Positions 24,176 to 32,684 of a stretch of DNA of 37,861 bases are shown here, in pieces. The notes beneath the pieces were generated by a model. The model did no database searches. It was given only the letters and a program-made list of their open reading frames with translations, and was not told the origin of the DNA. The translations under genes were made by a program, and so were the position numbers. Source of the stretch: Halomonas rhizosphaerae. Its GTDB lineage: Bacteria; Pseudomonadota; Gammaproteobacteria; Pseudomonadales; Halomonadaceae. The stretch spans positions 1 through 37,861 of the forward strand of contig NZ_JASCQP010000040.1 in assembly GCF_030010555.1 (NCBI RefSeq), given 5' to 3'. Each line of letters opens with the position of its first letter. Position 1 is the first letter of the stretch.

Positions 24176-24706
24176 ATGAACAAAACGAAAATCATTGGTG
24201 CCATTTTGTTGACGCTGGGTCTGACGGGCAATGCCCTCGCAGAGAATGGCTTCTATGGTGGAGCGGGCATCGGGCAGGCAACCATCGATGCGTGTGATGG
24301 TGTCACCAGTTGCGACGATAATGATACCAGTTGGAAGATCTTCGGCGGTTGGGAGATGAATTCGAATATCGCCTTCGAGGCCGCCTGGGTAGATTTTGGT
24401 GAGATCAGTGGATCCGTAGGCGGTTCGGCAGTCAGCGCCGAAGCGGACGGCTGGACACTCGCTGCGAAAGGCATTCTGCCGCTCAACGAGCAGTTCGGCG
24501 TGTTCGGCAAGTTCGGCACGATTATGTGGGATGTTAAAGGGGGCGGTGCTGCTTCCGGTACTGACGACGATGGCACTGACCTCATGTATGGCCTCGGCGG
24601 TCAATATATGTTCACTGACCGGCTCGGTATTGTCGGTGAGTGGGAGTGGTATGATATTGACAATGACATTGATCTGTTTTCCATCGGTGCATTGTTCAAG
24701 TTCTAA
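24176..24706 (+). CDS. OmpA-like outer-membrane beta-barrel protein
   Basis: The 176-residue protein has a Sec signal peptide (MNKTKIIGAILLTLGLTG, cleavage after ALA) and a short eight-strand barrel. The alternating aromatic strands are GFYGGAGIGQA, SWKIFGGWEMNSNIAFEAAW, GWTLAAKGILPL and MYGLGGQYMFTDRLGIVGEW, with a C-terminal strand ending in Phe (SIGALFKF) as needed for BamA recognition. It has no OmpA peptidoglycan-binding domain. A C-x7-C pair in the first loop (ACDGVTSC) could be a disulfide. The function is unknown; such barrels act in adhesion or as small porins. It is followed by a strong terminator. Confidence 0.88.
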   Translation: MNKTKIIGAILLTLGLTGNALAENGFYGGAGIGQATIDACDGVTSCDDNDTSWKIFGGWEMNSNIAFEAAWVDFGEISGSVGGSAVSAEADGWTLAAKGILPLNEQFGVFGKFGTIMWDVKGGGAASGTDDDGTDLMYGLGGQYMFTDRLGIVGEWEWYDIDNDIDLFSIGALFKF

Positions 24707-24732
24707 ACTGCTCGATCACGCACCGAGTAGGA

Positions 24733-24757
24733 GGGGGAGTTGCCTCCCCCTTCCTCT
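24733..24757 (+). terminator. Intrinsic terminator of the OmpA-like gene
   Basis: GGGGGAG and CTCCCCC form a perfect 7-bp stem with a TTGC tetraloop, followed by TTCCTCT. It starts 27 nt after the stop codon. Confidence 0.75.
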
Positions 24758-24964
24758 CACATCACCGGACAAGATTGACATCTGAAATCTGCACCTGTCA
24801 TTTCCGGCGCCGGGTTCTGGGACAATTTTACTGTCGCCTTGTCACGCAATGCAGTTGGCAGTCATTGATCCAATACTTCCAGAAGTCAGCTTACATCATT
24901 TCTCTTTAAATCGACACGTCCTTACGACGCCCGGTGGCTCAAGCGTTATATCAGCTTTGATCAA

Positions 24965-25081
24965 TCGTCCGCTTCTGGCCGCATGCCGAACTTCAGACTA
25001 TATTGATGGACTAGGTGCGGCAATTGACGACCCAAGTCGGCCATGCCAGAAAGTCTGCGACCATCTTGATCCGTGTTATGC
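24965..25081 (+). repeat. Dispersed palindromic element, full copy ending in GTTATGC
   Basis: Left TCGTCCGCTTCTGGCCGCAT, middle CAGACTATATTGATGGACT, right CGACCCAAGTCGGCCATGCC, end TTGATCCGTGTTATGC. The end core is that of the copies at 14.8 and 16.3 kb. No gene is supported between 24.76 and 25.25 kb; short reading frames there overlap this repeat. Confidence 0.75.
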
Positions 25082-25194
25082 AGCAGGCGAAATTATATAG
25101 TGCTATATTTTCTGCCTATACTTAATTTTTGGGTTTTTATCAGCCGGTTGGGTTTTAGCGGCACTTGGTATGGTGCGAATGAACATATTGGCGC

Positions 25195-25235
25195 GTTAGA
25201 TTCATCAACGAAATGGCCGCCTAATACCTGTTAGG
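25195..25235 (+). other. attC-type core GTTAGAT and adjacent CCTAA/TTAGG dyad before DUF6064
   Basis: GCGTTAGATTC contains a perfect GTTRRRY core. Twenty-five bases on, CCTAA-TACCTG-TTAGG forms a small inverted repeat just before the DUF6064 ribosome-binding site. This marks a likely cassette boundary, but no complete attC fold was recognised. Confidence 0.4.
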
Positions 25236-25251
25236 AAGAAAGGGTTGGACA

Positions 25252-25893
25252 ATGCAATTGCCCTTCTCGGAACGTGAGTTCCTAGACGTATTCGTTGCGT
25301 ACAATACGGCGCTTTGGCCTGCCGCAGTGGCGCTCTGGATTGTGTCGCTGGTCGTACTGTTGCTCGTGCTGCGTGGCCAGCGAATCGACCGTGTAGTGTC
25401 ACTTTTGCTGGCGGTTCATTGGGCCTGGGCTGGCATTGCCTATCATTTTGCATACTTCGCATCCATCAATCCGGCGGCGCTCTTATTCGGTGGTATCTTC
25501 CTCCTCGAGGCGCTGCTACTGGGTTGGGCTGGCCTCAAGCGCGAACCGATTCGGTACGTCTATAAGCGTACTGCAAGGCATATGATTGGCGTCGTACTGG
25601 CCGTGTACGCCTTGGCTTACCCGCTCTTGGCCATGACACTCGTTCAGCCCTACCCTTACACACCTACGTTTGGGGTACCGTGTCCGACCACGCTCTTCAC
25701 GGTCGGGCTCTTCTTCATGTCGACACCAGCCCTTTGGAGGCTTGTAGCGATCCCTCTACTTTGGACGGTGATCGGCGGCTCTGCAGCTGTGCTGCTTGGT
25801 GTAGTGACAGACTTCGCGTTGTTGGGAGCCGGGGTGCTTGTCATCACGTACATCATCGCCCGTGAGGTTCAGAAACGGCTAAATGCTGCATAA
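25252..25893 (+). CDS. DUF6064 family membrane protein
   Basis: The 213-residue polytopic protein starts MQLPFSEREFLDVFVAYNTA, the usual DUF6064 N-terminus, and has about six hydrophobic helices. Conserved family features include WAGIAYHFAYF with a buried Trp/His, and FGVPCPTTLFTVGLFF in the fifth helix. Its function is unknown. AAGAAAGGG lies upstream of the ATG. The last two codons and the TAA belong to sequence shared with the end of the IS5-type relic at 31115-31140, so the natural C-terminus may have been replaced by IS sequence. Confidence 0.85.
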   Translation: MQLPFSEREFLDVFVAYNTALWPAAVALWIVSLVVLLLVLRGQRIDRVVSLLLAVHWAWAGIAYHFAYFASINPAALLFGGIFLLEALLLGWAGLKREPIRYVYKRTARHMIGVVLAVYALAYPLLAMTLVQPYPYTPTFGVPCPTTLFTVGLFFMSTPALWRLVAIPLLWTVIGGSAAVLLGVVTDFALLGAGVLVITYIIAREVQKRLNAA

Positions 25894-26135
25894 ATACCGC
25901 CCCAGCTGCCAGGCGGCCACCGGCGGGGTTGCGTCTGGCTCTCCTACCATCGTCTGACCAGAGCTAACCGATAAGGCAGATCTCTTTCTCCCAGGCTGAG
26001 CACCACAACAAGACAAGGTCACCCCCCGTGAGCGGTTCTTAGCCCCGATGGAGCCCTGGCAACGGTTGATGCAGGCGATCTCGCCATCCTGCGTCCCGAA
26101 TGCTGCCGGCCGGCAAGCGGGTCTCTCTGGGCCAC
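25885..26135 (+). pseudogene. IS5-family relic 1 (terminal region and transposase N-terminus)
   Basis: The first 26 bases match 31115-31140 (reverse strand) with one difference, and the following ~150 bases remain clearly similar. Translating with frameshifts gives KQISF-x-QAEHHNK, then RF-stop-AP-MEP-WQRLMQAI, the start of an IS5-type transposase (K-Q-x-S-F-A-x-A-E ... M-E-x-L-V-P-W). In-frame stops and deletions make it dead. Its far end fades out near 26135; weak similarity may continue to about 26270. Confidence 0.68.
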
Positions 26136-26269
26136 TGTGCAGGACCATCTCTTCGTGTCTTCGCTCCTGCCGGGGCTCTCGGTCTGGCTAGGCACTGCCA
26201 TGGTCGTTGAGGGCTCGCCCTCGCCGTCTTCGCCATCGATTGCGGGAGGGTTCGATGAGCATCTCGCGT

Positions 26270-27229
26270 CTACTCCCGGCCTCGAAGCCGTTCGTTCCGC
26301 ACAAGAAAGCGGCCATCGATCCTCAGCGCCAAGGGCGTTCCCGAGATCGGCGGATCACCCTCTGCGGCGGCACGCTGCGCATGGATATGCAGATGCGGTT
26401 CGGTGCTGGCGCCGGAATTGCCCACCTCGCCCAACCGAGTCCCGAGGGTCACGCTCTGGCCTGGCGAGACCGCGACACTGCCTTGCCGCATATGGGCAAA
26501 TACGATCATCGCCTCCTTGCAGCGTAGAAGCACATGGTTGCCCAGCCGGTTGACCGTATCCTGCTCGGGCACCGGCAAGTCCGGCATGGCGTCTTCCGTC
26601 GCCATCACCTCGCCCTCGCAGGGCGCATGCAGGGTAGCGCCGAAAATCGCGTATGCCGCCGGATCGGCCGGGCGCAGTCCTACTGCTCGGGTCCCCCAGT
26701 TCGTCAGGCCGAAGAAATCCACCGCGTAGGACTGCCCGCGCCAAGGGCGGTAGCGCTCCACCTCCGGGTCGAGCGTACGGAGATGGGCGTTCACGATCTC
26801 CCGCGAGCCGCCGTGGCCGACAAGGTAGGTACCGGGGCCGAAGGGATTGGCGATGTCGACGGCTGGTGCCGTTGGCAGGGCCCGACCCGCCACGGCCGCG
26901 GACCCATACCAGGTACCGAGACCCAGCAGCACGAGAGAGACCGCCATCGATGACCACCCGCCGATCCCGGAAGGCAGAACCGCCAGCCCCGACAGGCGGC
27001 CACGCAGCACCGGCGCGAGAATGGCCAGCACGAAAAGACCGGCATATCCGCGGGGCAACCACCAGGGGACGACAGCCCATTGGGCGACCAACGCGAAGGC
27101 CGAAAGAAAGGTCGCGATCCCGGCGACCTGCACGGCATATCCCGTCAAGCTGGGCGACGGGGCAAGTGCCAGCCACAGCAATAAGCCCAACGGCAAGACG
27201 ATCTGTGACACCAGGACAAGCCAGATCAT
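26270..27229 (-). CDS. M23-family metallopeptidase with N-terminal membrane region
   Basis: The 319-residue protein has about four hydrophobic helices in its first ~115 residues, then a LytM/M23 domain exposed outside. NRLGNHVLLRC, VFAHMRQGSVAVSPGQSVTLG and GNSGASTEPHLHIHAQ are the usual strands, with the zinc-binding H-x-H at the end. The first family zinc ligands (H-x3-x4-D) would lie in ATLHAPCEGEVMA, where the pattern is changed, so activity is uncertain. The protein may hydrolyse peptidoglycan or act as an activator. Its ATG overlaps the DUF6544 stop (ATGA), so the two are coupled. Confidence 0.85.
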   Translation of the reverse strand: MIWLVLVSQIVLPLGLLLWLALAPSPSLTGYAVQVAGIATFLSAFALVAQWAVVPWWLPRGYAGLFVLAILAPVLRGRLSGLAVLPSGIGGWSSMAVSLVLLGLGTWYGSAAVAGRALPTAPAVDIANPFGPGTYLVGHGGSREIVNAHLRTLDPEVERYRPWRGQSYAVDFFGLTNWGTRAVGLRPADPAAYAIFGATLHAPCEGEVMATEDAMPDLPVPEQDTVNRLGNHVLLRCKEAMIVFAHMRQGSVAVSPGQSVTLGTRLGEVGNSGASTEPHLHIHAQRAAAEGDPPISGTPLALRIDGRFLVRNERLRGRE

Positions 27230-28071
27230 CCGTCGTCCTCCTGGCCGGGGAACCGGATCGCTGTCACTTCGACCAGGAAGAATGGGAAATAGTCCTCGGT
27301 GCCGAACATGTTGCCTGCCTCCAGCCGATGCGGGAGGCGGTAGCCCCTGACCTCACGGAAATCCGACAGGTACCCGCCGAAGGGCTGCCACCGGTACACC
27401 TTGTCGGGGTTGGCGTCGCTCCAGCGCTGGAACGAGACCACAACCGGGCGCCCTTCGGCATCGAGGGTGACATCGACCGCCTGCGTCAGTGCCCCGTGGC
27501 TGACCGTGACTCGCGCCGTGTCGTCATCCACCGGCTCCCAGACGACGCCTGGCCCGGGCAGAAGTGCCGCGGGCGTCCAGAACACCGCCTCGGCCACGTA
27601 GCGGCCAAACGCCGAACGCCTGTGGTCCGGATCGCCGCCTATCCGGGCGACAGGCACTAGCCACAGGATGCGGAACCGGGTCCATCGGCCCGAGTCCGAG
27701 CCATAAATCGGCAGGCCGCCGAGTGTGCGCATTGACCAGACGAAACCCTCGGGTGCGGCAAGGATCTGGCGCGCTTCCATGGGCTGATAACCGGGAGCAT
27801 CCTTGGTGCCGAGGCTGAACTGTCCTCGCATGTCGATCTGGGCCACCGGATGGAGCGGGGTGCCGGGAAGGATGGTGAACCCGAAATAGCGACGTGCCGG
27901 CTCGGGAAGGTTTGCGACCATATCAACCGAGAATGGTGGGGGATCGATAGGCTGCAATGCGGCAAGCCGCTTCCCTTCGATCCTCTCCGCCCGCTTGTCG
28001 TGAAGCAAGAGCACGAAAAGTGCCAGCACGGCACCGACGAGCAACACCAGGAGGAGGGCCAACACCTTCAT
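27226..28071 (-). CDS. DUF6544 family membrane-anchored protein
   Basis: The 281-residue protein has one N-terminal transmembrane anchor (VLALLLVLLVGAVLALFVLL), then a soluble domain with LPEPARRYFGFTI, HPVAQIDMRGQFSLG, GLPIYGSDSGRWTRFRI and QRWSDANPDKVYRWQPFGG, characteristic of DUF6544. Its function is unknown. It is coupled by ATGA to the M23 peptidase, and its own ATG overlaps the last stop of the broken CPBP gene in the same ATGA way, suggesting a former three-gene operon. Confidence 0.83.
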   Translation of the reverse strand: MKVLALLLVLLVGAVLALFVLLLHDKRAERIEGKRLAALQPIDPPPFSVDMVANLPEPARRYFGFTILPGTPLHPVAQIDMRGQFSLGTKDAPGYQPMEARQILAAPEGFVWSMRTLGGLPIYGSDSGRWTRFRILWLVPVARIGGDPDHRRSAFGRYVAEAVFWTPAALLPGPGVVWEPVDDDTARVTVSHGALTQAVDVTLDAEGRPVVVSFQRWSDANPDKVYRWQPFGGYLSDFREVRGYRLPHRLEAGNMFGTEDYFPFFLVEVTAIRFPGQEDDG

Positions 28072-28546
28072 ATAGAGTTACCTCGATTCCGTGATCGGTG
28101 AACGGCTTTAGCTCGAGGCTGCCGCCTACTGTCTCTCGAACTGCATGGAACTGCCATAGCCAATCGCGGAGGCGGAACAGTATGTGAGGGCCCGGCACTG
28201 GCCCGGGCAAGCGTGGAGCCGAGGAAATACGCGACGGACAGGTTCCAGCTGCTCAGGGCATCGGCGGCGTCCGTCAACCAATGGCCCACGACCGCCAGAA
28301 AATCGAGCAGCGGTATCCCGAGCAGCGGGAACAGCCACCAGCGCAATGGATACCGCCAGTCGAGCAGTCGTCGGAGAAAGGCGGCCAGGGCTGGCCCCCA
28401 GACACCCCCATAGTAGAGGGGGAGTACATTTCGAGGCTGAAGGGAAAACCCGGCTCCAGGCGAGAGGGGAACAGGCCTAGGCCGGGAAGTCCCCAGGAGA
28501 TGGCGAAGGTGAGCGCAATAAAGGCATGGAAGTGCCGAGTGACCAT
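28068..28546 (-). pseudogene. Broken CPBP-family intramembrane protease (CAAX protease-like)
   Basis: Two minus-strand frames join into one membrane protein. The first gives MVTRHFHAFIALTFAISWGL and PFSLEMYSP. After a shift near 28410-28420 the second gives LYYGGVWGPALAAFLRRLLD, then LRWWLFPLLGIPLLDFLAVV. This is the start of a CPBP (Abi/CAAX) protease: the A-I-S-W-G helix and the G-P-A-L-A-A-x-L segment. The catalytic E-E-x-x-R and H motifs, normally further on, are absent. The sequence instead runs out into non-homologous codons. It is therefore frameshifted and truncated. Confidence 0.72.
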
Positions 28547-28727
28547 CGTGGCTGTGCTCGCGTAATCCTCTCGTCCCGAGGGAGCGTCTTCCCTGTCATC
28601 CTAGCGAATCCTTCCGTCAGGCCAGTCACACGACGTGTCTCTGAGGCAGCGCCTACACTCTGAAGCATGACAACCACTTAGGATGATAGCCGCTGTACTG
28701 GCCGGAGGCGTCGATAGGAGGGAGCCG

Positions 28728-29717
28728 ATGGGAGAGATGGGCGTCGGGCGTGTGATGGCGCTCCTGATCGGCCTGGTGCTGGTCGCCTCGCTGGTGGTCG
28801 TCACGGCCCTCTACCAGCGCGATATCCGCCAGGCGCGGGAGCGCGTCGCCGTCGGCAGTCAGGTCGTCGAGACGCCCTGCGGGCCAATTGAGTATGCCGT
28901 CGCCGGCGAGGGAGTGCCGGTGCTGGTGGTGCACGGCGCCGGCGGGGGCTTCGATCAGGGCCTGGATGCCCTTAAGCCGCTGGCCGGGGAGGGTCTGCAG
29001 CTCATCGCCATGTCGCGATTCGGCTACCTGCGCACCCCGCTTCCGCCGGATGCCTCCGCTGCTGCCCAGGCGGATGCGCATTCCTGTCTGCTGGATGCGC
29101 TGGAGATTCCGCGTGCCGCGATCGTCGGCGCCTCCGCCGGTGCGCCCTCGTCACTGCAGTTTGCGCTGCGCCACCCGGAGCGCACCACGGCGCTGGTGCT
29201 GCTGGTTCCTGCCGCCTATGTGCCCCGGCCCGGCGGGGCACCGTCGCTGGTGACGCCGCATGGCACCGACATCCTGTTCGAGACGGCGCTGCGGTGGGAC
29301 TTCCTGTTCTGGGTGGCCCCCAGGGTCGCCCGCGACACGGTACTGCGCGCGATCCTCGCCACCCCGCCGGAGGTGGTGGAGGCCGCGAGTGTCGACGAGC
29401 AGGCACGGGTGGCCAGGATGATGGAGCACATCCTGCCCGTCAGCCCGCGCCGGGCGGGTTTGCTGAACGATGCAGAGGTCATCTCGACGCTTCCGCGCTA
29501 TGCGCTGGAACAGATCTCCGCCCCGACGCTGATCATCAGCCTGGAGGATGACCTGTTCGGCACCTATGACGCGGCGCGCTACACTGCCGAACAGATCCCC
29601 GACGCCCGCTTCATCGGCTATTCACGCGGAGGGCATCTGTGGGTCGGACACCACGCCGAAGTGATGAGCGACATCCGCGCTTTTCTCAGGCAAACAGGGG
29701 CAACCGATGAACCATGA
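28728..29717 (+). CDS. Membrane-anchored alpha/beta-hydrolase
   Basis: The 329-residue protein has a single N-terminal signal-anchor (VMALLIGLVLVASLVVVTAL) and then an alpha/beta-hydrolase domain: HGAGGGFDQG oxyanion-hole loop, nucleophile elbow VGASAGAPSS (G-x-S-x-G), the acid in SLEDDLFGTYD and the His in GGHLWVGHH. It likely faces the periplasm. Substrate is unknown (ester or lactone). Start chosen at 28728 because AGGAGGGAG is 6-8 nt upstream. Its stop overlaps the next gene's start region by 11 nt, so the two are an operon. Confidence 0.87.
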   Translation: MGEMGVGRVMALLIGLVLVASLVVVTALYQRDIRQARERVAVGSQVVETPCGPIEYAVAGEGVPVLVVHGAGGGFDQGLDALKPLAGEGLQLIAMSRFGYLRTPLPPDASAAAQADAHSCLLDALEIPRAAIVGASAGAPSSLQFALRHPERTTALVLLVPAAYVPRPGGAPSLVTPHGTDILFETALRWDFLFWVAPRVARDTVLRAILATPPEVVEAASVDEQARVARMMEHILPVSPRRAGLLNDAEVISTLPRYALEQISAPTLIISLEDDLFGTYDAARYTAEQIPDARFIGYSRGGHLWVGHHAEVMSDIRAFLRQTGATDEP

Positions 29718-30738
29718 CCAGGCGGTAGCGCGCATCTGGCGGCATGCCGAAGGGGGAGTGCCGGACGATGCCGCCCGGCTGCAGGAACTCGTTCGCTACG
29801 CCACCCTGGCCCCTTCCGGGCACAATACCCAGTGCTGGCGGTTCCGGGTGGCCGACGGGACCATTAGCATTCTGCCCGACCTCTCGCGGCGCACCCCGGT
29901 CGTCGATCCGGACGATCACCACCTGTACGTGTCGCTGGGATGCGCAGCCGAGAACCTGAGTCAGGCTGCCCGGGCATTCGGCCTGACGGGCGAGGTCGCA
30001 TTCAGGCCCGAGGGGGAGGGTGAGCTCCTCATCACCCTGGAGTCCTGTCGGCCAGAGGTCTCCCCCCTCTTCGAGGCCATCCCCGCGCGGCAGTGCACGC
30101 GCACCGACTTCGACGGCTCGACGCTGACTGGCGAGGAGCTGCGCCTGCTCGAAGCGGCGGGAACCGGGCGTGGGGTATCCGTCATCCTGCTGACCGAGCA
30201 TGGGGCCATCGAGAACGTGCTGGAGCATGTCATGCAGGGGAACACCCAGCAGGTGAGCAACCCGGCGTTTCGCCAGGAACTCGAGACCTGGATTCGCTTC
30301 AGTGATCGCGAAGCGATCGAGGCGGGGGATGGGCTCTCGGCTCGGGTGATGGGCAATCCCCCGATTCCGCGTTGGCTGGGAAGGTGGCTGTTTCGCGCTC
30401 TGTTTCGTGAAAAAACCGAGAATGCCAAGGTGGCCCGCCAGGTTCGCAGCTCCGCCGGAGTTGCCGTATTCGTGTCGGATATCGATGACAGGGCGCACTG
30501 GGTGGAAGCCGGACGCTGTTATCAGCGCTTTGCCTTGCAGGCCACGGCACTCGGGATTCGCAATGCGTTCGTAAACCAGCCGGTCGAGGAGGCGGGAGTC
30601 CGTCCGGCGTTCGCCAAGGCGTTGGGTCTGGGTGCCGGGCGCCCCGACCTTGTCGTGCGATTCGGCCGGGGGAAAGCGATGCCCCGTTCGTTGCGACGAC
30701 CCATAGAGCAAGTCTTGATCGAGACAGACCCAGGATGA
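29707..30738 (+). CDS. Acg-like nitroreductase-family protein
   Basis: The 343-residue protein is longer than single-domain nitroreductases and fits the Acg/Rv2032-like group, where two nitroreductase half-domains are fused. Features are LVRYATLAPSGHNTQCWRF (FMN phosphate and ring contacts), LSRRTPVVDPDDHHLYVSLG, and a second half with WVEAGRCYQRFALQATALGI and PDLVVRFGRG. Acg proteins bind FMN with a lid and may store it rather than reduce nitro-compounds. It overlaps the alpha/beta-hydrolase gene by 11 nt, so they are cotranscribed. Confidence 0.87.
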   Translation: MNHDQAVARIWRHAEGGVPDDAARLQELVRYATLAPSGHNTQCWRFRVADGTISILPDLSRRTPVVDPDDHHLYVSLGCAAENLSQAARAFGLTGEVAFRPEGEGELLITLESCRPEVSPLFEAIPARQCTRTDFDGSTLTGEELRLLEAAGTGRGVSVILLTEHGAIENVLEHVMQGNTQQVSNPAFRQELETWIRFSDREAIEAGDGLSARVMGNPPIPRWLGRWLFRALFREKTENAKVARQVRSSAGVAVFVSDIDDRAHWVEAGRCYQRFALQATALGIRNAFVNQPVEEAGVRPAFAKALGLGAGRPDLVVRFGRGKAMPRSLRRPIEQVLIETDPG

Positions 30739-30782
30739 CGCAGCGTGGACGTATTCCCTTACTGTCCATCGCGTTCTCACCA

Positions 30783-31140
30783 TAGCGTAGTGAAGTGGCG
30801 ACGACGCCGTGGGTCAGCCCGGTGACGGCAAGCGCCTTGTCGGCCAGGGCGTACCACTGCTGGAAGGGGTAGACGCTCCAGGCCGATGGTTAGCTGGCCC
30901 CGCTTGCTGGCGACGTTCGGGAAGTAGGATGTGGACAGTGCCTCGATCAGCCGTTGCCAGGGCACCAGGGTCTCCATTTGGGCCAGGAACCGCTCGCGGA
31001 GGGTAACCTTCCTCTTGTTCTGGTGCTCAGCCTGGCGAAAGAGATCTGCTTCATCGGTTGGCTCTGATCAGACGGTGAAGAGAAAGCCAGATTCTATCCC
31101 GCCGGTGGCTGCCCGGCAGCTGGGGCGGGATTTATGCAGC
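30783..31140 (-). pseudogene. IS5-family relic 2 (terminal region and transposase N-terminus, inverted to relic 1)
   Basis: Read on the minus strand: terminal sequence shared with relic 1, then MKQISFA, (frameshift) AEHQNKRKVTLRERFLAQ, METLVPWQRLIEALST, GQLTIGLERL, (frameshift) YPFQQWYALADKAL. This follows the N-terminal ~90 residues of an IS5-type transposase. At least two frameshifts are present and the DDE catalytic core is missing. Confidence 0.75.
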
Positions 31141-31163
31141 GTTTCATTAGGCGTACTCGAACC

Positions 31164-31799
31164 ATGCGTCCAATTTTACTGATTTGCGGAATCATAGCCG
31201 CCCTCTGCTTCGTTGCCACTGACATCGCGGGCGCGATTCTCTATCCCGATTATAGCTTCTCCGATCAAGCGGTGAGCGAGCTATTCGCAATAGGCGCGCC
31301 TACAAGCCGTATCGTTGCCCCATTATTTACTCTCTCGAGCTTTCTATTGATGGCGTTCGCAATTGGCGTGTGGTTATCATCTGGCCATAGCCGTCTTCTG
31401 CGACTGATGGCGGCTATGTTTGCTGGAAGTGCGCTCATCGGTGTGATTCTTTGGAATTTCTTTCCAATGCACATGCGTGGTGCAGAGCCAACGTTCACAG
31501 ATACCATGCATCTGATTTTGGCGACCAATCCCTTTGTAGTGCTGAGCATTGTATTTGCTGTTGCTGTATTTCGAGGCTGGTTCAGGCTCTATACTGTTGC
31601 AACATTTGTAATGCTTCTGCTACCTGCGGTCTTTGCGTTCCAATACGCTATGGAGGTCCAAGAGAATTTGCCCACTCCTGGCCTCGGCCTTGGCGAACGC
31701 GTTGCCCAATATGCATATGCACTATGGCAGTCAACATTGGCAATCGTCTTACGTCGTAAGCGAAACAGTGAAGCACATTATCCCCGATCGGAAGCCTAA
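31164..31799 (+). CDS. DUF998 family membrane protein (cassette-borne)
   Basis: The ~211-residue protein has six hydrophobic helices: LLICGIIAALCFVATDIAGA, LFTLSSFLLMAFAIGVWL, AMFAGSALIGVILWNFF, ILATNPFVVLSIVFAVAVF, YTVATFVMLLLPAVFAF and a last amphipathic one. The first loop (YPDYSFSDQAVSELFAIGAP) is typical of DUF998. Function is unknown. The start at 31164 lies 12 nt after an ATTAGGC core-like sequence; the stop TAA is inside the perfect inverse core GCCTAAC. It is a gene cassette whose left joint is next to IS relic 2. Confidence 0.87.
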   Translation: MRPILLICGIIAALCFVATDIAGAILYPDYSFSDQAVSELFAIGAPTSRIVAPLFTLSSFLLMAFAIGVWLSSGHSRLLRLMAAMFAGSALIGVILWNFFPMHMRGAEPTFTDTMHLILATNPFVVLSIVFAVAVFRGWFRLYTVATFVMLLLPAVFAFQYAMEVQENLPTPGLGLGERVAQYAYALWQSTLAIVLRRKRNSEAHYPRSEA

Positions 31800-31879
31800 C
31801 AACACCATCAATGAGGACAGTGAAATAGGTGCTCCTTCGTCGCACAGCTTTCCACTGCTGGTGATGTCAGGCGTTAGGC
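31794..31879 (+). other. attC site of the DUF998 cassette (86 bp), both cores perfect
   Basis: GCCTAAC at the left and GTTAGGC at the right are exact inverse complements and match RYYYAAC/GTTRRRY. The inner arms CACCATCA and TGGTGATG and also ACAGTG/CACTGC pair. This is the best attC in the window. Confidence 0.9.
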
Positions 31880-31919
31880 CTTTACCGAACTCAATATCTC
31901 ATGTAAGGAAATTTACGTC

Positions 31920-32684
31920 ATGGATATTCCACGCATATTCAATATCATGGAAAGTGCGCACCGCATTCATAACCCGCTTACGCCCGAAAAGTTTGCCACT
32001 CTCGGCGCGGCGTTGCGTCTGGAGTCGGGAGCACGAGTGCTTGATCTCGGGAGCGGCTCGGGAGAGATGCTGTGTACATGGGCACGTGATCACGGTGTCA
32101 TTGGTATCGGTGTCGACATGAGCCAATTGTTCAGTGAGCAGGCTAGACTTCGTGCCGAAGAGTTGGGCGTGGCCGATCAAGTCAAGTTCATCCATGACGA
32201 TGCGGCAGGCTATGTCTCTGAGGGAAAAGTCGATGTGGCGGCCTGCGTGGGTGCTACCTGGATCGGCGGGGGATTCACTGGGACGATTGAGCTTTTGGCA
32301 CGGAGCTTGCGAAGTGGCGGGATCGTCCTCATCGGCGAGCCTTACTGGAGGCAATTGCCACCAACGGAGGATATTGCCAAGGGGTGTCTGGCCAACGCAA
32401 TCTCAGACTTCCTTGTGTTGCCAAGACTTGTCGCGTCTTTCGGCCTCCTAGGTTACGACGTTGTTGAAATGGTTCTGGCAAATCAAGATAGTTGGGACAG
32501 GTACGAAGCGGCCAAATGGCTCACCATGCGACGATGGCTTGAAGCCAATCCTGAAGACGAATTGGCCCAAGAGGTGCAGTCCAAATTGACCTCGGAACCT
32601 GAACGTCATGCTGCTTACACACGCGAATATCTGGGCTGGGGAGTATTCGCGTTGATGCCGCGGCTCTGCCTCAAGCAGGGCTAA
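31920..32684 (+). CDS. SAM-dependent class I methyltransferase (cassette-borne)
   Basis: The 254-residue protein has the Rossmann methyltransferase signature: motif I VLDLGSGSGEMLC, motif II acid in GIGVDMSQLF, post-I IHDDAAGY, and VAACVGATWIGGGF plus a GGIVLIGEPYW strand. The C-terminal part has DSWDRYEAAKWLTMRRWLE, found in methyltransferases that act on small molecules or toxins. Substrate unknown. It starts 41 nt after an attC core with GTAAGGAAA upstream, and its stop is in the left core of the next attC. Confidence 0.9.
   Translation: MDIPRIFNIMESAHRIHNPLTPEKFATLGAALRLESGARVLDLGSGSGEMLCTWARDHGVIGIGVDMSQLFSEQARLRAEELGVADQVKFIHDDAAGYVSEGKVDVAACVGATWIGGGFTGTIELLARSLRSGGIVLIGEPYWRQLPPTEDIAKGCLANAISDFLVLPRLVASFGLLGYDVVEMVLANQDSWDRYEAAKWLTMRRWLEANPEDELAQEVQSKLTSEPERHAAYTREYLGWGVFALMPRLCLKQG

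Noticed and set aside
24849..25100. 83-codon plus-strand frame
   Set aside because: It overlaps the dispersed palindromic element and has no start signal or family features.
29686..30783. 365-codon frame on the minus strand
   Set aside because: It is antisense to the Acg-like gene, which has conserved FMN-binding motifs.
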